NCBI RefSeq assembly: GCF_015291745.1
Contig: NZ_CP030059.1
Coordinates: 957,501 to 1,021,500 of the forward strand
Length of the DNA stretch: 64,000 nt
DNA from: Bradyrhizobium sp. CCBAU 53351
Lineage (GTDB): Bacteria; Pseudomonadota; Alphaproteobacteria; Rhizobiales; Xanthobacteraceae
Reading direction: 5' to 3'
Shown: positions 1 to 8,353 of the stretch, in pieces
Position numbering within the stretch: the stretch's first letter is position 1
Layout of the letters: every line of letters begins with the position of its first letter
Notes under the pieces: model-generated
What the model saw: only the letters and a program-made list of their open reading frames with translations
Database searches by the model: none
Told to the model about the DNA's origin: nothing
Position numbers and translations under genes: made by a program

Positions 1-92
1 GGGATTGAATAGAAATACAGCGGCGCGTCGGTTGAATAGCCCGGCATGCCCTCGTGACATTCATCGCAACAGGCGCATTTGAATCGGAACAT
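1..92 (-). CDS. DUF2199 family protein, N-terminal 30 codons only
   Basis: The minus-strand frame opens with ATG at 92 and runs off the window start. The visible peptide begins MFRFKCACCDECHEGMPGY and continues into an APLYFYSIP segment, which is the typical N-terminus of DUF2199: paired CxC cysteines, an H-E-G-hydrophobic-P step and a D-A-P-L-Y-Y motif. The cysteines suggest a small metal site, but the function of the family is unknown. The gene is cut by the window edge, so its length and downstream neighbours cannot be seen. Confidence 0.75.
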   Translation of the reverse strand, partial: MFRFKCACCDECHEGMPGYSTDAPLYFYSI

Positions 93-307
93 GGTCTCAC
101 TGCTTCGTGACGCGATCGAAGGCAGGATATCAGACGAGGCGCTTCGCTTGACCGAACAAGGTGTCGCCGCGCTTCCCCACCGAGTTGTGATCATTCAGCC
201 ATGATCGGTCGCTAGGGGAGCAGGCGGAGTTCATGCGGAGTTCATTCCGAGGCCCCTAGCTTCCTTCCACCAAAGCCAACCCTTCCCCCTTTCAGGAGGA
301 GACTTTC

Positions 308-904
308 ATGCCAGCCTTGCTTCGTCCTGCTTTCATCGCGTTCGGCGTCGCGTGCCTGATGTCCGCAGCATCGCTTGCCTCCTCCGGCTCAGCGCTGGCG
401 CAAGCCAAACAGCAGCAGGCCCCGGCGCAGCAGACCGCGCCCGCGCAGCCGCAAGCTCCGGTCCTCAAGCAGGTCGCGTTGACCGACAAGCAGCTCGACG
501 GCGTGCTCGCCGCGCAGAAGGACATGGACGCGATCACAGAAAAACTTCCCGAGAACACCGCGCCCGACCAGAAGGTGATCGCGCAACTCGACGACGTCGC
601 CAAGAAGCACGGCTTTGCCGGCTATGACGAGTACAACAACGTCGTGGACAATATCAGCCTGGTGATCGGCGGCTTCGATCCCGCGACCAAGAAATATGTC
701 GGTACCGACGCCGTGATCAAGGCTCAGATCGCGCAAGTCCAGGCCGACAAGAAGATGCCGGCCAAGGACAAGAAGGAAGCGCTCGACGAGCTCAACGAAG
801 CGCTGAAGACGCCGGCGCCTCAGGTCGAGAACAAAGGCAATATCGATCTCGTCGCCAAGTACTACGACAAGCTGGTCGCCGCGCTCGGAGACGAGGAAAA
901 CTGA
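308..904 (+). CDS. secreted helical protein of unknown function
   Basis: The 198-residue product has a signal peptide at about residues 1-32, with a hydrophobic core and an ALAQA cleavage region, so it should be exported to the periplasm or beyond. A Gln/Pro/Ala-rich linker (about 33-55) leads to a charged, mostly helical domain with no cysteine and no catalytic motif I recognise. The ATG at 308 is supported by a strong AGGAGGA ribosome site at about 295-301. I do not recognise a named family. Other readings include a chaperone-like or envelope-stress protein, but nothing visible decides this. Confidence 0.8.
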   Translation: MPALLRPAFIAFGVACLMSAASLASSGSALAQAKQQQAPAQQTAPAQPQAPVLKQVALTDKQLDGVLAAQKDMDAITEKLPENTAPDQKVIAQLDDVAKKHGFAGYDEYNNVVDNISLVIGGFDPATKKYVGTDAVIKAQIAQVQADKKMPAKDKKEALDELNEALKTPAPQVENKGNIDLVAKYYDKLVAALGDEEN

Positions 905-976
905 AGATACTTGTGGTGCGTTGTTCGCGCCGCGCATGCCCCCCGTACGAAACTGTTTCTCGTCATCCCCAGTCTC

Positions 977-1005
977 GTAGGGTGAGCAAAGCGAAGCGTG
1001 CCCGG
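977..1005. repeat. short dispersed repeat (GTAGGGTGAGCAAAGCGAAGC type)
   Basis: An intergenic unit GTAGGGTGAGCAAAGCGAAG followed by CGTGCCC. The outer GGG(T/C)… and …GCCC parts and the inner AGCG repeats make a small imperfect stem-loop. Units of this type are scattered through Bradyrhizobium intergenic DNA (from memory). An inverted-repeat element with similar outer bases occurs at 23742-23771. Confidence 0.45.
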
Positions 1006-1082
1006 GCGTCTGTCTAAGTTGAAAGAACGTGGGCACGGCGCTGTCGCGCCTTTGCCGACCCTGCGTGAGCCGTTCAATGGCA

Positions 1083-1110
1083 AAAGCCCCGGAGACATCT
1101 CCGGGGCTTT
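1083..1110. terminator. hairpin terminator after the first TakP-like gene
   Basis: A perfect 13-bp stem (1083-1095 with 1098-1110) has AAAG on the left and CTTT on the right, so it can end transcription in either direction. It lies 30 bp past the stop of the minus-strand gene at 1141 and about 180 bp past the plus-strand gene ending at 904. Confidence 0.7.
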
Positions 1111-1140
1111 CGTCGTTTTGGACTTCGCTGTGCCTTGCAG

Positions 1141-2232
1141 TTATGTCCGTGTCCGCATCCGCATCATGAAGCTGTCGAAGCTGAGCTCGGCGACTTGCAT
1201 CCAGGCCAGCGAGTCGGCGCGGTATGCCGTCAGGCTCGCATACATCTTGCCGAAATGCGGATTGCTCTTGGCGAGATCGGCGTAGATTTCGTTGGCCGCG
1301 CCGTAGCAGGCCTCGAGCACCTCCTGCGGGAACGGCTTGAGCGTCGCGCCGGCCGCCAGGAGTCGCTTCAGCGCCGGCGGGTTGACCGAGTCGTATTTGC
1401 CGGTCACCCAGGTGAAGGTGTCGAGCGAGGCCGCGGAGATCGCCGCCTGATAGTGCTTCGGCAGCGCGTTCCACTTTTCGAGATTCATGAGGTTGTGGCC
1501 CTGGCCGGTGCCTTCCCACCAGCCCGGATAATAATAGTACTTTGCGACCTTCACGAAGCCGAGCTTCTCGTCATCATAAGGGCCGACCCACTCCGCCGCG
1601 TCGATCGTGCCCTTCTCCAGCGCGGGATAGATGTCGCCGGCCGCGATCTGCTGCGGCACGCCGCCGAGTTTTGCGATGATGGTGCCGGCGAAGCCGCCGA
1701 CACGGAATTTCAGGCCTTTGAGATCGTCGATGGTCTTGATCTCCTTGCGAAACCAGCCGCCCATCTGGGCACCGGTCGAGCCCGTCGGCACGCTGATCGT
1801 ATTGTACTCCTTCAGGAGATCGTTGAGCATGTCCTGGCCGCCGTTCCATATAAGCCAGGAAATGTGTTGGCGCGTATTGAGACCGAACGGCAGCGACGTG
1901 CCGAAGGTGAACGCCGGGTTCTTGCCCCAATAATAATAGAGCGCCGTATTGCCCATCTCGACGGTGCCGTTCGAGACGGCGTCGAGCACTTGCAGACCCG
2001 GCACGAGCTCACCGGCCGCAAAGGGCTGGATCTGGAATCGATTGTCGGTGATCTCGGCAACGCGCTTGCAGAAATATTCGCAGCCGCCATAGAGCGTATC
2101 GAGCGATTTCGGCCAGCTTGCAGCCAACCGCCATTTCACTTCGGGCATCGATTGCGCAACGGCCGGCGCGGCTACCGCTGTGCTCGCAGCGAGACCGACG
2201 CCCGTTGCTTTCAGGAAATCACGACGTTTCAT
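1141..2232 (-). CDS. TRAP transporter substrate-binding protein, TakP-like (alpha-keto acid type)
   Basis: Periplasmic binding subunit of a DctP-family TRAP transporter (363 residues). It opens with a Tat-like signal MKRRDFLKATG ending near AAPAVAQ. The mature part matches the TakP subgroup, which binds 2-oxo acids through a sodium ion: SWPKSLDTLYGG, GELVPGLQVLDAV, YYYWGKNP, a QMGGWFRKE block, GDIYPALEKGTIDAAEW and YYYYPGWWEG. The start at 2232 is preferred over an upstream in-frame codon because GGAGGG lies about 8 bp before it and the Tat motif follows. No TRAP membrane subunits (DctQ/DctM type) are encoded nearby. A near-copy follows at 2548-3639. The ligand is inferred from subgroup resemblance only. 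Confidence 0.9.
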   Translation of the reverse strand: MKRRDFLKATGVGLAASTAVAAPAVAQSMPEVKWRLAASWPKSLDTLYGGCEYFCKRVAEITDNRFQIQPFAAGELVPGLQVLDAVSNGTVEMGNTALYYYWGKNPAFTFGTSLPFGLNTRQHISWLIWNGGQDMLNDLLKEYNTISVPTGSTGAQMGGWFRKEIKTIDDLKGLKFRVGGFAGTIIAKLGGVPQQIAAGDIYPALEKGTIDAAEWVGPYDDEKLGFVKVAKYYYYPGWWEGTGQGHNLMNLEKWNALPKHYQAAISAASLDTFTWVTGKYDSVNPPALKRLLAAGATLKPFPQEVLEACYGAANEIYADLAKSNPHFGKMYASLTAYRADSLAWMQVAELSFDSFMMRMRTRT

Positions 2233-2547
2233 GCGTATCCCTCCAATGTGCCGATTGCTCGACTTAGGGAACGATCTTGATGTCGTCTTGGCTTCGCCGA
2301 TAATCGACGTTGTTTTGTGACGATAGGAATGTATGCGGCGGCCCTTGAGGGCTTCTTCGTGGATTCCGTGCGTTGCGGCTCCGGCGGGGAGGATGGCGGG
2401 TCGTCTTGCGATAAGCAAGCGTTGCGGCATCGCTCGCAGTTGCGAAGGCGGCGATCAGCGCCGATGCCTACGAGAGCTGCGCTCAACGGAAGAAGCCCCG
2501 GAGCTATCCCCGGGGCTTCTCCGACTTTAGTCGTGGAGGCGGTGACC
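2233..2547. other. 315-bp gap: duplicated upstream region plus a terminator
   Basis: The half next to the 1141-2232 gene (about 2233-2440) resembles the region upstream of the second TakP-like gene (about 3640-3860): shared blocks include GCGTATCCCT, GATCTTGATGTCGT, ATCGACGTT and GCGTTGCGG. An inverted repeat CTTGC-GATAA-GCAAG lies at 2405-2419 and could be an operator. The remaining part holds the terminator at 2491-2520. I see no gene here. Confidence 0.6.
2491..2520. terminator. hairpin terminator after the second TakP-like gene
   Basis: Stem AGAAGCCCCGG (2491-2501) pairs with CCGGGGCTTCT (2510-2520) around an 8-base loop. It sits 28 bp past the stop of the minus-strand gene at 2548 and has the same AGCCCCGG core as the terminator at 1083-1110, as expected if the whole unit was duplicated. 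Confidence 0.65.
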
Positions 2548-3639
2548 TTACGTCTTGGCCCGCATCCGCGCCATGAAGCCGTCGAAGCTGAGCTCGGCGA
2601 CCTGGGTCCAGGGCAGCGAGTCGTTCTTGAAAGCATTCATGCTGGCGAGCATCTTGCCGAAATGCGGGTTGGTCTTGGAGAGGTCGGCATAGATCTCGTT
2701 AGACGCGTTGTAGCAGGCTTCGAGCACCTCCTGGGGGAAGGCCTTGAGAATGGCGCCACCCACAATGAGCCGCTTCAGGGCCGGAGCGTTCACTGCGTCA
2801 TACTTTCCGGTGATCCAGGTGAAGGTGTCGCGAGACGCCGCGTCGATCGCCGCCTGATAGTGCTTGGGCAGCGAATTCCACTTTTCGATATTCATGATGT
2901 TGTGGCCCTGGCTCGTGCCTTCCCACCAGCCGGGATAATAGTAGTACTTAGCCACTTTCGCGAAACCGAGCTTTTCATCGTCGTAGGGACCGACCCATTC
3001 GGCCGCGTCGATCGTGCCCTTCTCGAGCGCCGGGTAGATGTCGCCGCCGGCGAGCTGCTGCGGCACGCACCCGAGCTTGGCGAGAATGGTGCCGGCAAAG
3101 CCGCCGATACGCATCTTCAGGCCCTTGAGATCGTCGATCGATTTGATCTCCTTTCTGAACCAGCCGCCCATCTGGGCGCCGGTCGAGCCGGTCGGAATGC
3201 CGTAGACGTTGTATTCCTTGAGGAGGTCGTTGACGAGTTCTTGCCCGCCGCCCCAGAGCAGCCAGGAGATCTGCTGGCGCGTGTTCAAGCCGAACGGCAG
3301 CGCGGTGGCGAAGGTGAAGGCGGGGTTCTTGCCCCAATAGTAATAAAGCGCGGTGTTGCCGATCTCGACGGTGCCGTTTGATACGGCATCCAGGACCTGC
3401 AGGCCGGGGACGATCTCGCCGGCTGCAAACGGCTGAATCTGAAACTTGTTGTCGGTGATGGCGGCTACTTGCTTGCAGAAATATTCACAGCCGCCGTAGA
3501 GCGTATCGAGCGACTTCGGCCAGCTCGTGGCATAGCGCCACTTGATCTCGGGGGAGCTTTGCGCGATCGCGGGCGCGGCGACGGCGGTGCTGGCGGCCAG
3601 GCTGGCGCCCGTCACCTTGAGAAAATCACGACGTTTCAT
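2548..3639 (-). CDS. TRAP transporter substrate-binding protein, TakP-like, second copy
   Basis: It has 363 residues, the same length as the 1141-2232 product, and is identical to it at most positions by eye. It begins MKRRDFLKVTGASLAAST, a Tat-like signal, and contains the same TakP-type blocks (SWPKSLDTLYGG, QMGGWFRKE, GDIYPALEKGTIDAAEW, YYYYPGWWEG). Differences such as VPQQLAGGDI for VPQQIAAGDI suggest some drift in the pocket or surface. The start at 3639 is chosen by the shared signal and GGAAGGG before it; an in-frame ATG 15 bp upstream is less likely. The duplication includes the promoter region, so both copies may be expressed under similar or slightly split control. Confidence 0.9.
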   Translation of the reverse strand: MKRRDFLKVTGASLAASTAVAAPAIAQSSPEIKWRYATSWPKSLDTLYGGCEYFCKQVAAITDNKFQIQPFAAGEIVPGLQVLDAVSNGTVEIGNTALYYYWGKNPAFTFATALPFGLNTRQQISWLLWGGGQELVNDLLKEYNVYGIPTGSTGAQMGGWFRKEIKSIDDLKGLKMRIGGFAGTILAKLGCVPQQLAGGDIYPALEKGTIDAAEWVGPYDDEKLGFAKVAKYYYYPGWWEGTSQGHNIMNIEKWNSLPKHYQAAIDAASRDTFTWITGKYDAVNAPALKRLIVGGAILKAFPQEVLEACYNASNEIYADLSKTNPHFGKMLASMNAFKNDSLPWTQVAELSFDGFMARMRAKT

Positions 3640-3922
3640 GCGTATCCCTTCCATTGCGTCGATGCGTCGAGCAGAAGCGATCTTGATGTCGTTTCGTCGA
3701 GGATCGACGTTCTTTTGTTGAAATGGTCTAGGCGTTCCCGAATGGCCCTGAGGGGCTCTTGTTGCTGGAATCCGAGCGTTGCGGTTCCGTCAGCAAGGAT
3801 GACCGTTCGTTGCCCGATAATCAAGCGATCTGCATCTCGCGACTGCGAAGCGTGCCAGACACAAGTCGGAACCGTCAGCAGCCTGCTAGACCATGACGCA
3901 ATTATCAAAGAGGAAGCGCGCA

Positions 3923-5008
3923 ATGACGGGCAAGAAGGTGGTGGTCGCCGGTGCGACCGGTCTCGTTGGCAACGCCGCCTTGCGGCACTTCGGCGCGTCG
4001 GAGCCTTGCGAGATCGTGGCGCTGTCGCGGCGAAGACCGCGCAACCTCTATGGCGCCCGCCACGTCCCGATTGACCTCACCAGTGCCGCGGATTGCCGCC
4101 GCGCGGCGGCCGAGTTCGCGGGCGCCACCCATCTGGTCTACGCCGCGCTCTACGAAGCGCCGCAGCTCGTCGATGGCTGGCGCGATGAGCAACAGATCAA
4201 GATCAACGACCAGATGCTGCGCAACCTGATGGGCGAGCTTGAGCCGGCGGCGCCCGGGCTCAAACATGTCGCCCTGTTGCAGGGGACCAAGGCATACGGC
4301 GTCCATGTCCGCCCCCTGACCGTGCCGGCGCGCGAGGGCCGCTCCGAAATGTATGAGCAGCCCAATTTCTATTGGGCCCAGGAAGACTTCCTGCGCGAGC
4401 TCCAGAAGGGAAAGGCCTGGCACTGGAGCATTTTGCGCCCCGTCCTGATCGTCGGTCTCGCCATGGGCGGCGCGATGGATCTGATCCCGCCTCTCGGCGT
4501 CTACGCCGCGATGCTGCGCGAGCAGGGCCGGCCGCTGGATTTTCCCGGCGGCGCCCCGCGTGTGGGGCAGGCCGTCGATGTCGATCTCCTCGCCCGCGCG
4601 ATCGCCTGGTCGGGCGAAGCGGGGACGGCGCGGAACGAGGCCTTCAACGTCACCAATGGCGATGTCTTTACCTGGGAAAACATCTGGCCCGCCGTGGCCG
4701 ACGCGCTGGAGATGAAGCCCGGCAAGCCGGTGCCGCTCTCACTTGCAAAGGAGTATCCGAACTGGATCGACGTTTGGGACGAGCTGCGGGCCAGGCACAA
4801 CCTCGTCTCGCCCGGTCTCGCTGACTTCGTCGGCCTCTCATTCCAGTACGCCGACTACAGCATGCGCTACGGCCACACGGAATCCGGCCCGCCCTCGATC
4901 GTCTCCACCGTGAAGATCAACCGCGCTGGCTTCACCGAGATGATGGACACGGAAGACATGTTCAGGAAGTGGTTTCGGCAAGCGAAGCAAGAGAGATTGT
5001 TGCCGTAA
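3923..5008 (+). CDS. PRISE-type short-chain reductase (progesterone 5-beta-reductase/iridoid synthase-like)
   Basis: An NAD(P)-dependent reductase of the atypical extended SDR group known for 1,4-reduction of enones. The 361-residue protein has the Rossmann motif GATGLVG (10-16). The PRISE signature is visible: LLQGTKAYGVH with Lys123, and NFYWAQEDFL with Tyr150, matching the Lys/Tyr pair known in plant progesterone 5-beta-reductase. The motif AWHWSILRP follows at about 165-173. The ATG at 3923 has AGAGGAAG upstream; a start 30 bp earlier is possible. It stands alone, divergent from the TakP-like gene. The substrate is unknown; an enone or enal is inferred from the family. Confidence 0.82.
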   Translation: MTGKKVVVAGATGLVGNAALRHFGASEPCEIVALSRRRPRNLYGARHVPIDLTSAADCRRAAAEFAGATHLVYAALYEAPQLVDGWRDEQQIKINDQMLRNLMGELEPAAPGLKHVALLQGTKAYGVHVRPLTVPAREGRSEMYEQPNFYWAQEDFLRELQKGKAWHWSILRPVLIVGLAMGGAMDLIPPLGVYAAMLREQGRPLDFPGGAPRVGQAVDVDLLARAIAWSGEAGTARNEAFNVTNGDVFTWENIWPAVADALEMKPGKPVPLSLAKEYPNWIDVWDELRARHNLVSPGLADFVGLSFQYADYSMRYGHTESGPPSIVSTVKINRAGFTEMMDTEDMFRKWFRQAKQERLLP

Positions 5009-5050
5009 CGCTTGTTGTGATGGCGGCGCAACTGTCTCTCCGCAAAAGCC

Positions 5051-5123
5051 GTCATGCCCGGGCTTGTCCAGGGCCATTCCCGTATTTTGCGCCGCAAGGA
5101 GGCGTGGATGGCCGGGCCATGAC
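5051..5123. repeat. dispersed palindromic repeat (GTCATGCCCGGG…GCCATGAC type)
   Basis: Outer arms GTCATGCCCGGG-CTTGTCC and GGATGGCCGGGCCATGAC face each other over about 70 bp between convergent genes. Elements with this GTCATGCCCGGG arm are common in Bradyrhizobium (from memory). A transcription-ending or nuclease-barrier role is possible given its place between two gene ends. Confidence 0.6.
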
Positions 5124-5135
5124 GCGGCGGAGGTC

Positions 5136-6449
5136 TCACTGCTCCTTCGCGAACGCGGCCTCCATGGCCTTGCGCGTCTTCACCGTCTCGTTGCCGGGAT
5201 CGAACTCGACATCGCTCCAGCGCACCACCGCGCCGTGCGCCACGTCATGCTTCAGCTTCACGCGGTGGGCGAGGCCAATCGGCAGGGCGCCCGCCTTCAG
5301 GCTCGCGGCTGCCGGTACCAGCTTGCCCCACACCGTGTAGCCGCCTTCGCCGTCCAGCATCTCGCCCGCGCGCAAATTGCGCTTGGCTACCGCAGCGACG
5401 TCGCCGCGGAAGCCGCTCGCCTGTCCGGTCGGCTCGCCGCGCAGTGCCGCCGACAACACCGAGATGTTCAGCTCGAGCCCGATCAGATGATAGGGCTTGT
5501 ACATCGCCGCATAGCGTCCGCTGGCATCGGTCTTCAGGCCATATTGCCGGAAGCAGTCGGCGGCATAATCGTTCGGCGCCTCCAGCACCACATAGACGCC
5601 CCAGCGCAGGTCGCGGAATACCGGCCGGCCGTCGCGCTCGAGCGAGGAGACGACCTCGACCACGCCGGGCCGGTCCAGCACGCCGCCGCGCGAACGCGGC
5701 CGCATGATATGCGGCAGATCGTCGACGCCGCAGGGCGGAAACAGCAGCCCGTCGGCGGGCACGTCGAGCGTGCAGGCATTGGCGATGGCAGCCATCTCGA
5801 TGGCCGATTTGGTGCCGTCGAGAAACGAGTTGAACATCTGCGGATTCATGCCGGCCGACTGCGCTTCGCCTGCGGTCAGGCCGTAATGATGCCAGACGCC
5901 GTCAGGCGTCACGTCGTGATAGGCCGGCAGATATTTCGTGCCCTTGCCGGCGGCGACCACGCGAAAACCGGTCGCGCGTGCCCAGTCGACCATCTCGGCC
6001 GTCAGCGCCGGCTGGTCGCCATAGGCGAGCGAATAGACCACGCCGGCCTTGCGTGCTTCCTCGGCGAGCAGCGGACCTGCCAGCACGTCGGCTTCGACAT
6101 TCACCATCACGATGTGCTTGCCCGCGGCGATCGCGGCGCGCGCGTGGCGGATCCCAACGGCGGGATTTCCGGTCGCTTCCACCACCACGTCCATCGCGCC
6201 GCCGGCAATGGCCCGCGCGCCGTCGTCGGTGAAGACCGTCTTCGCGATGAGCTCGGCACTCCAGCCGACGGTGCGGCACGCCTCGCGCGCGCGGTCGCGG
6301 TCGAGATCGACGATGATCGGCACCTCCAGCCCCGGCGTATGCGGCACCTGCGCCAGAAACATCGAGCCGAATTTGCCCGCACCGATCAATGCGACACGGA
6401 CAGGCTTGCCGGCGGACGCGCGGGCCTGGAGGAGGCGGAAGAGATTCAT
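5136..6449 (-). CDS. NAD(P)-dependent oxidoreductase with homoserine-dehydrogenase-like fold and C-terminal SAF domain
   Basis: The 437-residue protein starts with a Rossmann domain (IGAGKFGSMFL at about 21-31), then a VVVEATGNPAVG segment and HIVMVNVEADVLAGP, as in homoserine-dehydrogenase-like enzymes. A central catalytic part (YGDQPALTAEMVDWAR) is followed by an SAF-type domain (about 350-430: AKRNLRAGEMLDGEGGYTVWGKL). Such fusions occur in sugar-acid or branched-chain catabolic clusters, but the substrate is not known. It follows the PhyH gene on the same strand 162 bp away with a dispersed repeat between, so co-transcription is possible and not proved. Confidence 0.8.
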   Translation of the reverse strand: MNLFRLLQARASAGKPVRVALIGAGKFGSMFLAQVPHTPGLEVPIIVDLDRDRAREACRTVGWSAELIAKTVFTDDGARAIAGGAMDVVVEATGNPAVGIRHARAAIAAGKHIVMVNVEADVLAGPLLAEEARKAGVVYSLAYGDQPALTAEMVDWARATGFRVVAAGKGTKYLPAYHDVTPDGVWHHYGLTAGEAQSAGMNPQMFNSFLDGTKSAIEMAAIANACTLDVPADGLLFPPCGVDDLPHIMRPRSRGGVLDRPGVVEVVSSLERDGRPVFRDLRWGVYVVLEAPNDYAADCFRQYGLKTDASGRYAAMYKPYHLIGLELNISVLSAALRGEPTGQASGFRGDVAAVAKRNLRAGEMLDGEGGYTVWGKLVPAAASLKAGALPIGLAHRVKLKHDVAHGAVVRWSDVEFDPGNETVKTRKAMEAAFAKEQ

Positions 6450-6470
6450 GGGGGATGTCCTGCGGAGCTA

Positions 6471-6607
6471 TCGTGTCCCGGACGCGGTGCGGCGCGAAGT
6501 GCCGCTCCGCTGAGCCGGGACCTGGAGAGAAAATCATCGATACAGTATGGGCCCCGGCCCTGCAGCGCACCGCTGAAGAAGCGCTGCGCTGCGTCGGGGC
6601 ACGAGAC
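6471..6607. repeat. double-hairpin dispersed repeat, family A copy 1
   Basis: First of five intergenic copies in the window (others at 12157, 20969, 22347 and 38859). The layout is GTGTCCCGG…GAGCCGGGACC, a spacer, then GGGCCCCGG…GCGTCGGGGCACGAG, giving two GC-rich stem-loops. This copy has a longer spacer (about 25 bp, AGAGAAAATCATCGATACAG) than the others. Confidence 0.75.
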
Positions 6608-6611
6608 CTGT

Positions 6612-7412
6612 CTACTCCGCCGCCTGCCGCGGCGCACGGGCAAGCCGCACCAGCGCATCGTCATCCACCGTCTTGATCGGCGCAAAATCGCGATGGGCGA
6701 TGTAGTCCGGTCGCGTCGGGGTGCGAATGTAGTTCGAGACCGCATTCAGCGTCAGGTACACGATCTTGCGCGGATAGGGCGTGATGTTGCCTGCCGAGCC
6801 ATGCACGAGATTGCCGTGGAACATCAGCATGCCGCCGGGCTTGCCGGTCGGCGCGACGATGCCGCCCTGCGCGACGAGCCGCGTCACCGTTGCTTCGTCC
6901 AGCGTCCATAGCGGATAGGAGGTGGTGGCGAGGTCGTGCGAGGCCTCGAGATCGCCGGCGTTCTGGCTGCGCGGCACCAGCATCAGGGGTCCGTTGATCG
7001 GCATCACCTCGTCGAGGAAGATCGCGATGTTCATCGCCCGCGGCTCCGGCATGCCGTCGTCGCGCTTCCAGGTGCCGTAATCCTGGTGCCATTGCCAGAC
7101 GTCGCCGGTGAAGGCCGATTTCGCGTTGATCTTGAACTGGTGCATGTAGACAGGCTCGCCGAACAATTGCTCGACCGGGTCGATCATCCGCGGATGGGCG
7201 CCGAGGATGCCGAACGCCTCGTTATAGAGATGCGCGGCAAACGCGGTGCGCGGCGCGCCGCTCTTCTCGCGCCAGACTTCCGGCCGGTTGGTGTCGTAGA
7301 TGCCGACCGCCTCGCGCGCGAGCAGATCGACCTCCTCCTGGGCGAACAGCTCGGGCAGGAACAGCCAGCCCTCGCGGTGGAAGAACTCCAATTGCTCTTG
7401 CGACAGTTTCAT
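6612..7412 (-). CDS. phytanoyl-CoA dioxygenase (PhyH) family protein
   Basis: A non-haem Fe(II)/2-oxoglutarate-dependent oxygenase of 266 residues. The iron triad is visible: His109 and Asp111 in WQWHQDYGTW, and His204 in FHGNLVHGSAGN. Arg215 in PYPRKIVY is placed to bind 2-oxoglutarate. The ATG at 7412 follows AAGGAGGA at 8 bp. Bacterial members hydroxylate very different small molecules, so the substrate is not predictable. Neighbours are a GntR/FCD regulator upstream and an SAF-domain oxidoreductase downstream, suggesting a small catabolic group in which hydroxylation is followed by NAD(P)-linked oxidation. Confidence 0.88.
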   Translation of the reverse strand: MKLSQEQLEFFHREGWLFLPELFAQEEVDLLAREAVGIYDTNRPEVWREKSGAPRTAFAAHLYNEAFGILGAHPRMIDPVEQLFGEPVYMHQFKINAKSAFTGDVWQWHQDYGTWKRDDGMPEPRAMNIAIFLDEVMPINGPLMLVPRSQNAGDLEASHDLATTSYPLWTLDEATVTRLVAQGGIVAPTGKPGGMLMFHGNLVHGSAGNITPYPRKIVYLTLNAVSNYIRTPTRPDYIAHRDFAPIKTVDDDALVRLARAPRQAAE

Positions 7413-7450
7413 GGGTCGTCCTCCTTGATTTTGTCATTCTGCTTATTGTT

Positions 7451-7488
7451 GTCATTCCGGGGCGTGCGAAGCACGGGCCCGGAATGAC
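7451..7488. repeat. palindromic repeat, family B (GTCATTCCGGGGC…CCCGGAATGAC)
   Basis: A near-perfect palindrome with arms GTCATTCCGGGGC and GCCCGGAATGAC around a GTGCGAAGCAC centre that is itself a hairpin. It lies in the 83-bp gap between the GntR and PhyH genes, so it would be part of their mRNA if they are co-transcribed. Other copies are at 19753 and 51168, with a degenerate one at 42371. Confidence 0.75.
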
Positions 7489-7495
7489 GGCGCGA

Positions 7496-8170
7496 CTACG
7501 CCGCCGCCTCCGTCGTCCTCAATCTCTCCTCAGTCATTCGCCCCGCCGTCTGCGCATGCGCCAGCGCCGCGCGCTCGGCCGCGCTCGCATCGCCTGCGAG
7601 AATGTGCCCGGCGATCTCCGCGTGCTCCGCCCAGGCGCTGCCGCGATAGTCGAGCTCCGACAGCACCGTCGCCATCGAGCGGCGCATATGCGGCCATTGC
7701 GGCGCGATCGTCTCCTCGATCACGGGATTGCCGGCGAGCTGATAGATCGCGCGGTGAAAATCGACGTCGAGCGTGATGAGCTCGGCGAGTGGTGTCGCGC
7801 GGTCGATGCGGCCGCCGGCGGCCAGCGCCGCTTCCAACCGCGCGCGGCCTGTTGCGTCGTATCCCGCGCGCGTCGTCGCAAGCCGCGCGGCGAGCGCATC
7901 GATTGCCCCGCGCACCTCGTAGAGCTGGCGGATCCGTGAGGGATCGAGCTGGGTGACTTCGAAGCCGCGCTTGCCGCTTTCGGCGACGAGGCCTTGCCGA
8001 TGCAGCAGATGCAGCGCGTGCGACACCGGCTGGCGCGACACGCCGAGCCTGTCGGCGAGCTCGTTCTGCCGGATGCGCTGGCCGGGCTCCAGCGTGCGGT
8101 CGGAGATCGCCTCCAGGATGCGCGCATAGACCTGGTCGATCAGGTTCGGAAGCGGGTCGAGGGGGATCAC
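7496..8170 (-). CDS. GntR-family transcriptional regulator, FCD (FadR-like) subgroup
   Basis: A DNA-binding regulator with an N-terminal winged helix (about 8-75: QVYARILEAISDRTLEPGQRIRQNELADRLGVSRQPV… read in pieces) and an all-helical FCD ligand domain containing LYEVRGAIDALAARLA, DVDFHRAIYQLAGN and EHAEIAGHIL. The FCD His/Asp positions that bind a metal and an organic acid are present. I place the start at GTG 8170, with CGGAGC about 8 bp upstream; an upstream TTG at 8191 would add seven residues. A perfect 20-bp palindrome at 8195-8214 points to autoregulation. It probably controls the PhyH and SAF-oxidoreductase genes downstream. Confidence 0.85.
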   Translation of the reverse strand: MIPLDPLPNLIDQVYARILEAISDRTLEPGQRIRQNELADRLGVSRQPVSHALHLLHRQGLVAESGKRGFEVTQLDPSRIRQLYEVRGAIDALAARLATTRAGYDATGRARLEAALAAGGRIDRATPLAELITLDVDFHRAIYQLAGNPVIEETIAPQWPHMRRSMATVLSELDYRGSAWAEHAEIAGHILAGDASAAERAALAHAQTAGRMTEERLRTTEAAA

Positions 8171-8194
8171 GCCGGTAGCTCCGACAGCCAATGG

Positions 8195-8214
8195 GAATAC
8201 GGAATTCCGTATTC
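8195..8214. promoter_or_regulatory. 20-bp perfect palindrome, candidate GntR operator
   Basis: The site GAATACGGAATTCCGTATTC is a perfect dyad ending 25 bp before the GTG start of the GntR gene. Its place and symmetry fit a dimeric regulator binding its own promoter. No other copy was noticed in the window. Confidence 0.65.
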
Positions 8215-8353
8215 GAAGCTACGCTTCGTGAGGTGGGGCGGTCAAGCGGTATCGGAGGGTGACCGAATGACTTCTCGCCTGTTCGTGTAAGTCATTGATA
8301 TTCCTAGGTCAGTCTACTGTGCATGGGGTTGTTTTCGCAAAATTGCGCCAGCC

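Noticed and set aside
5064..6911. Open frame of 615 codons on the plus strand over the SAF-oxidoreductase gene
   Set aside because: It is antisense to two well-supported genes, has no ribosome site and its translation (Arg/His-rich, low complexity) matches no family. It is a high-GC shadow frame.
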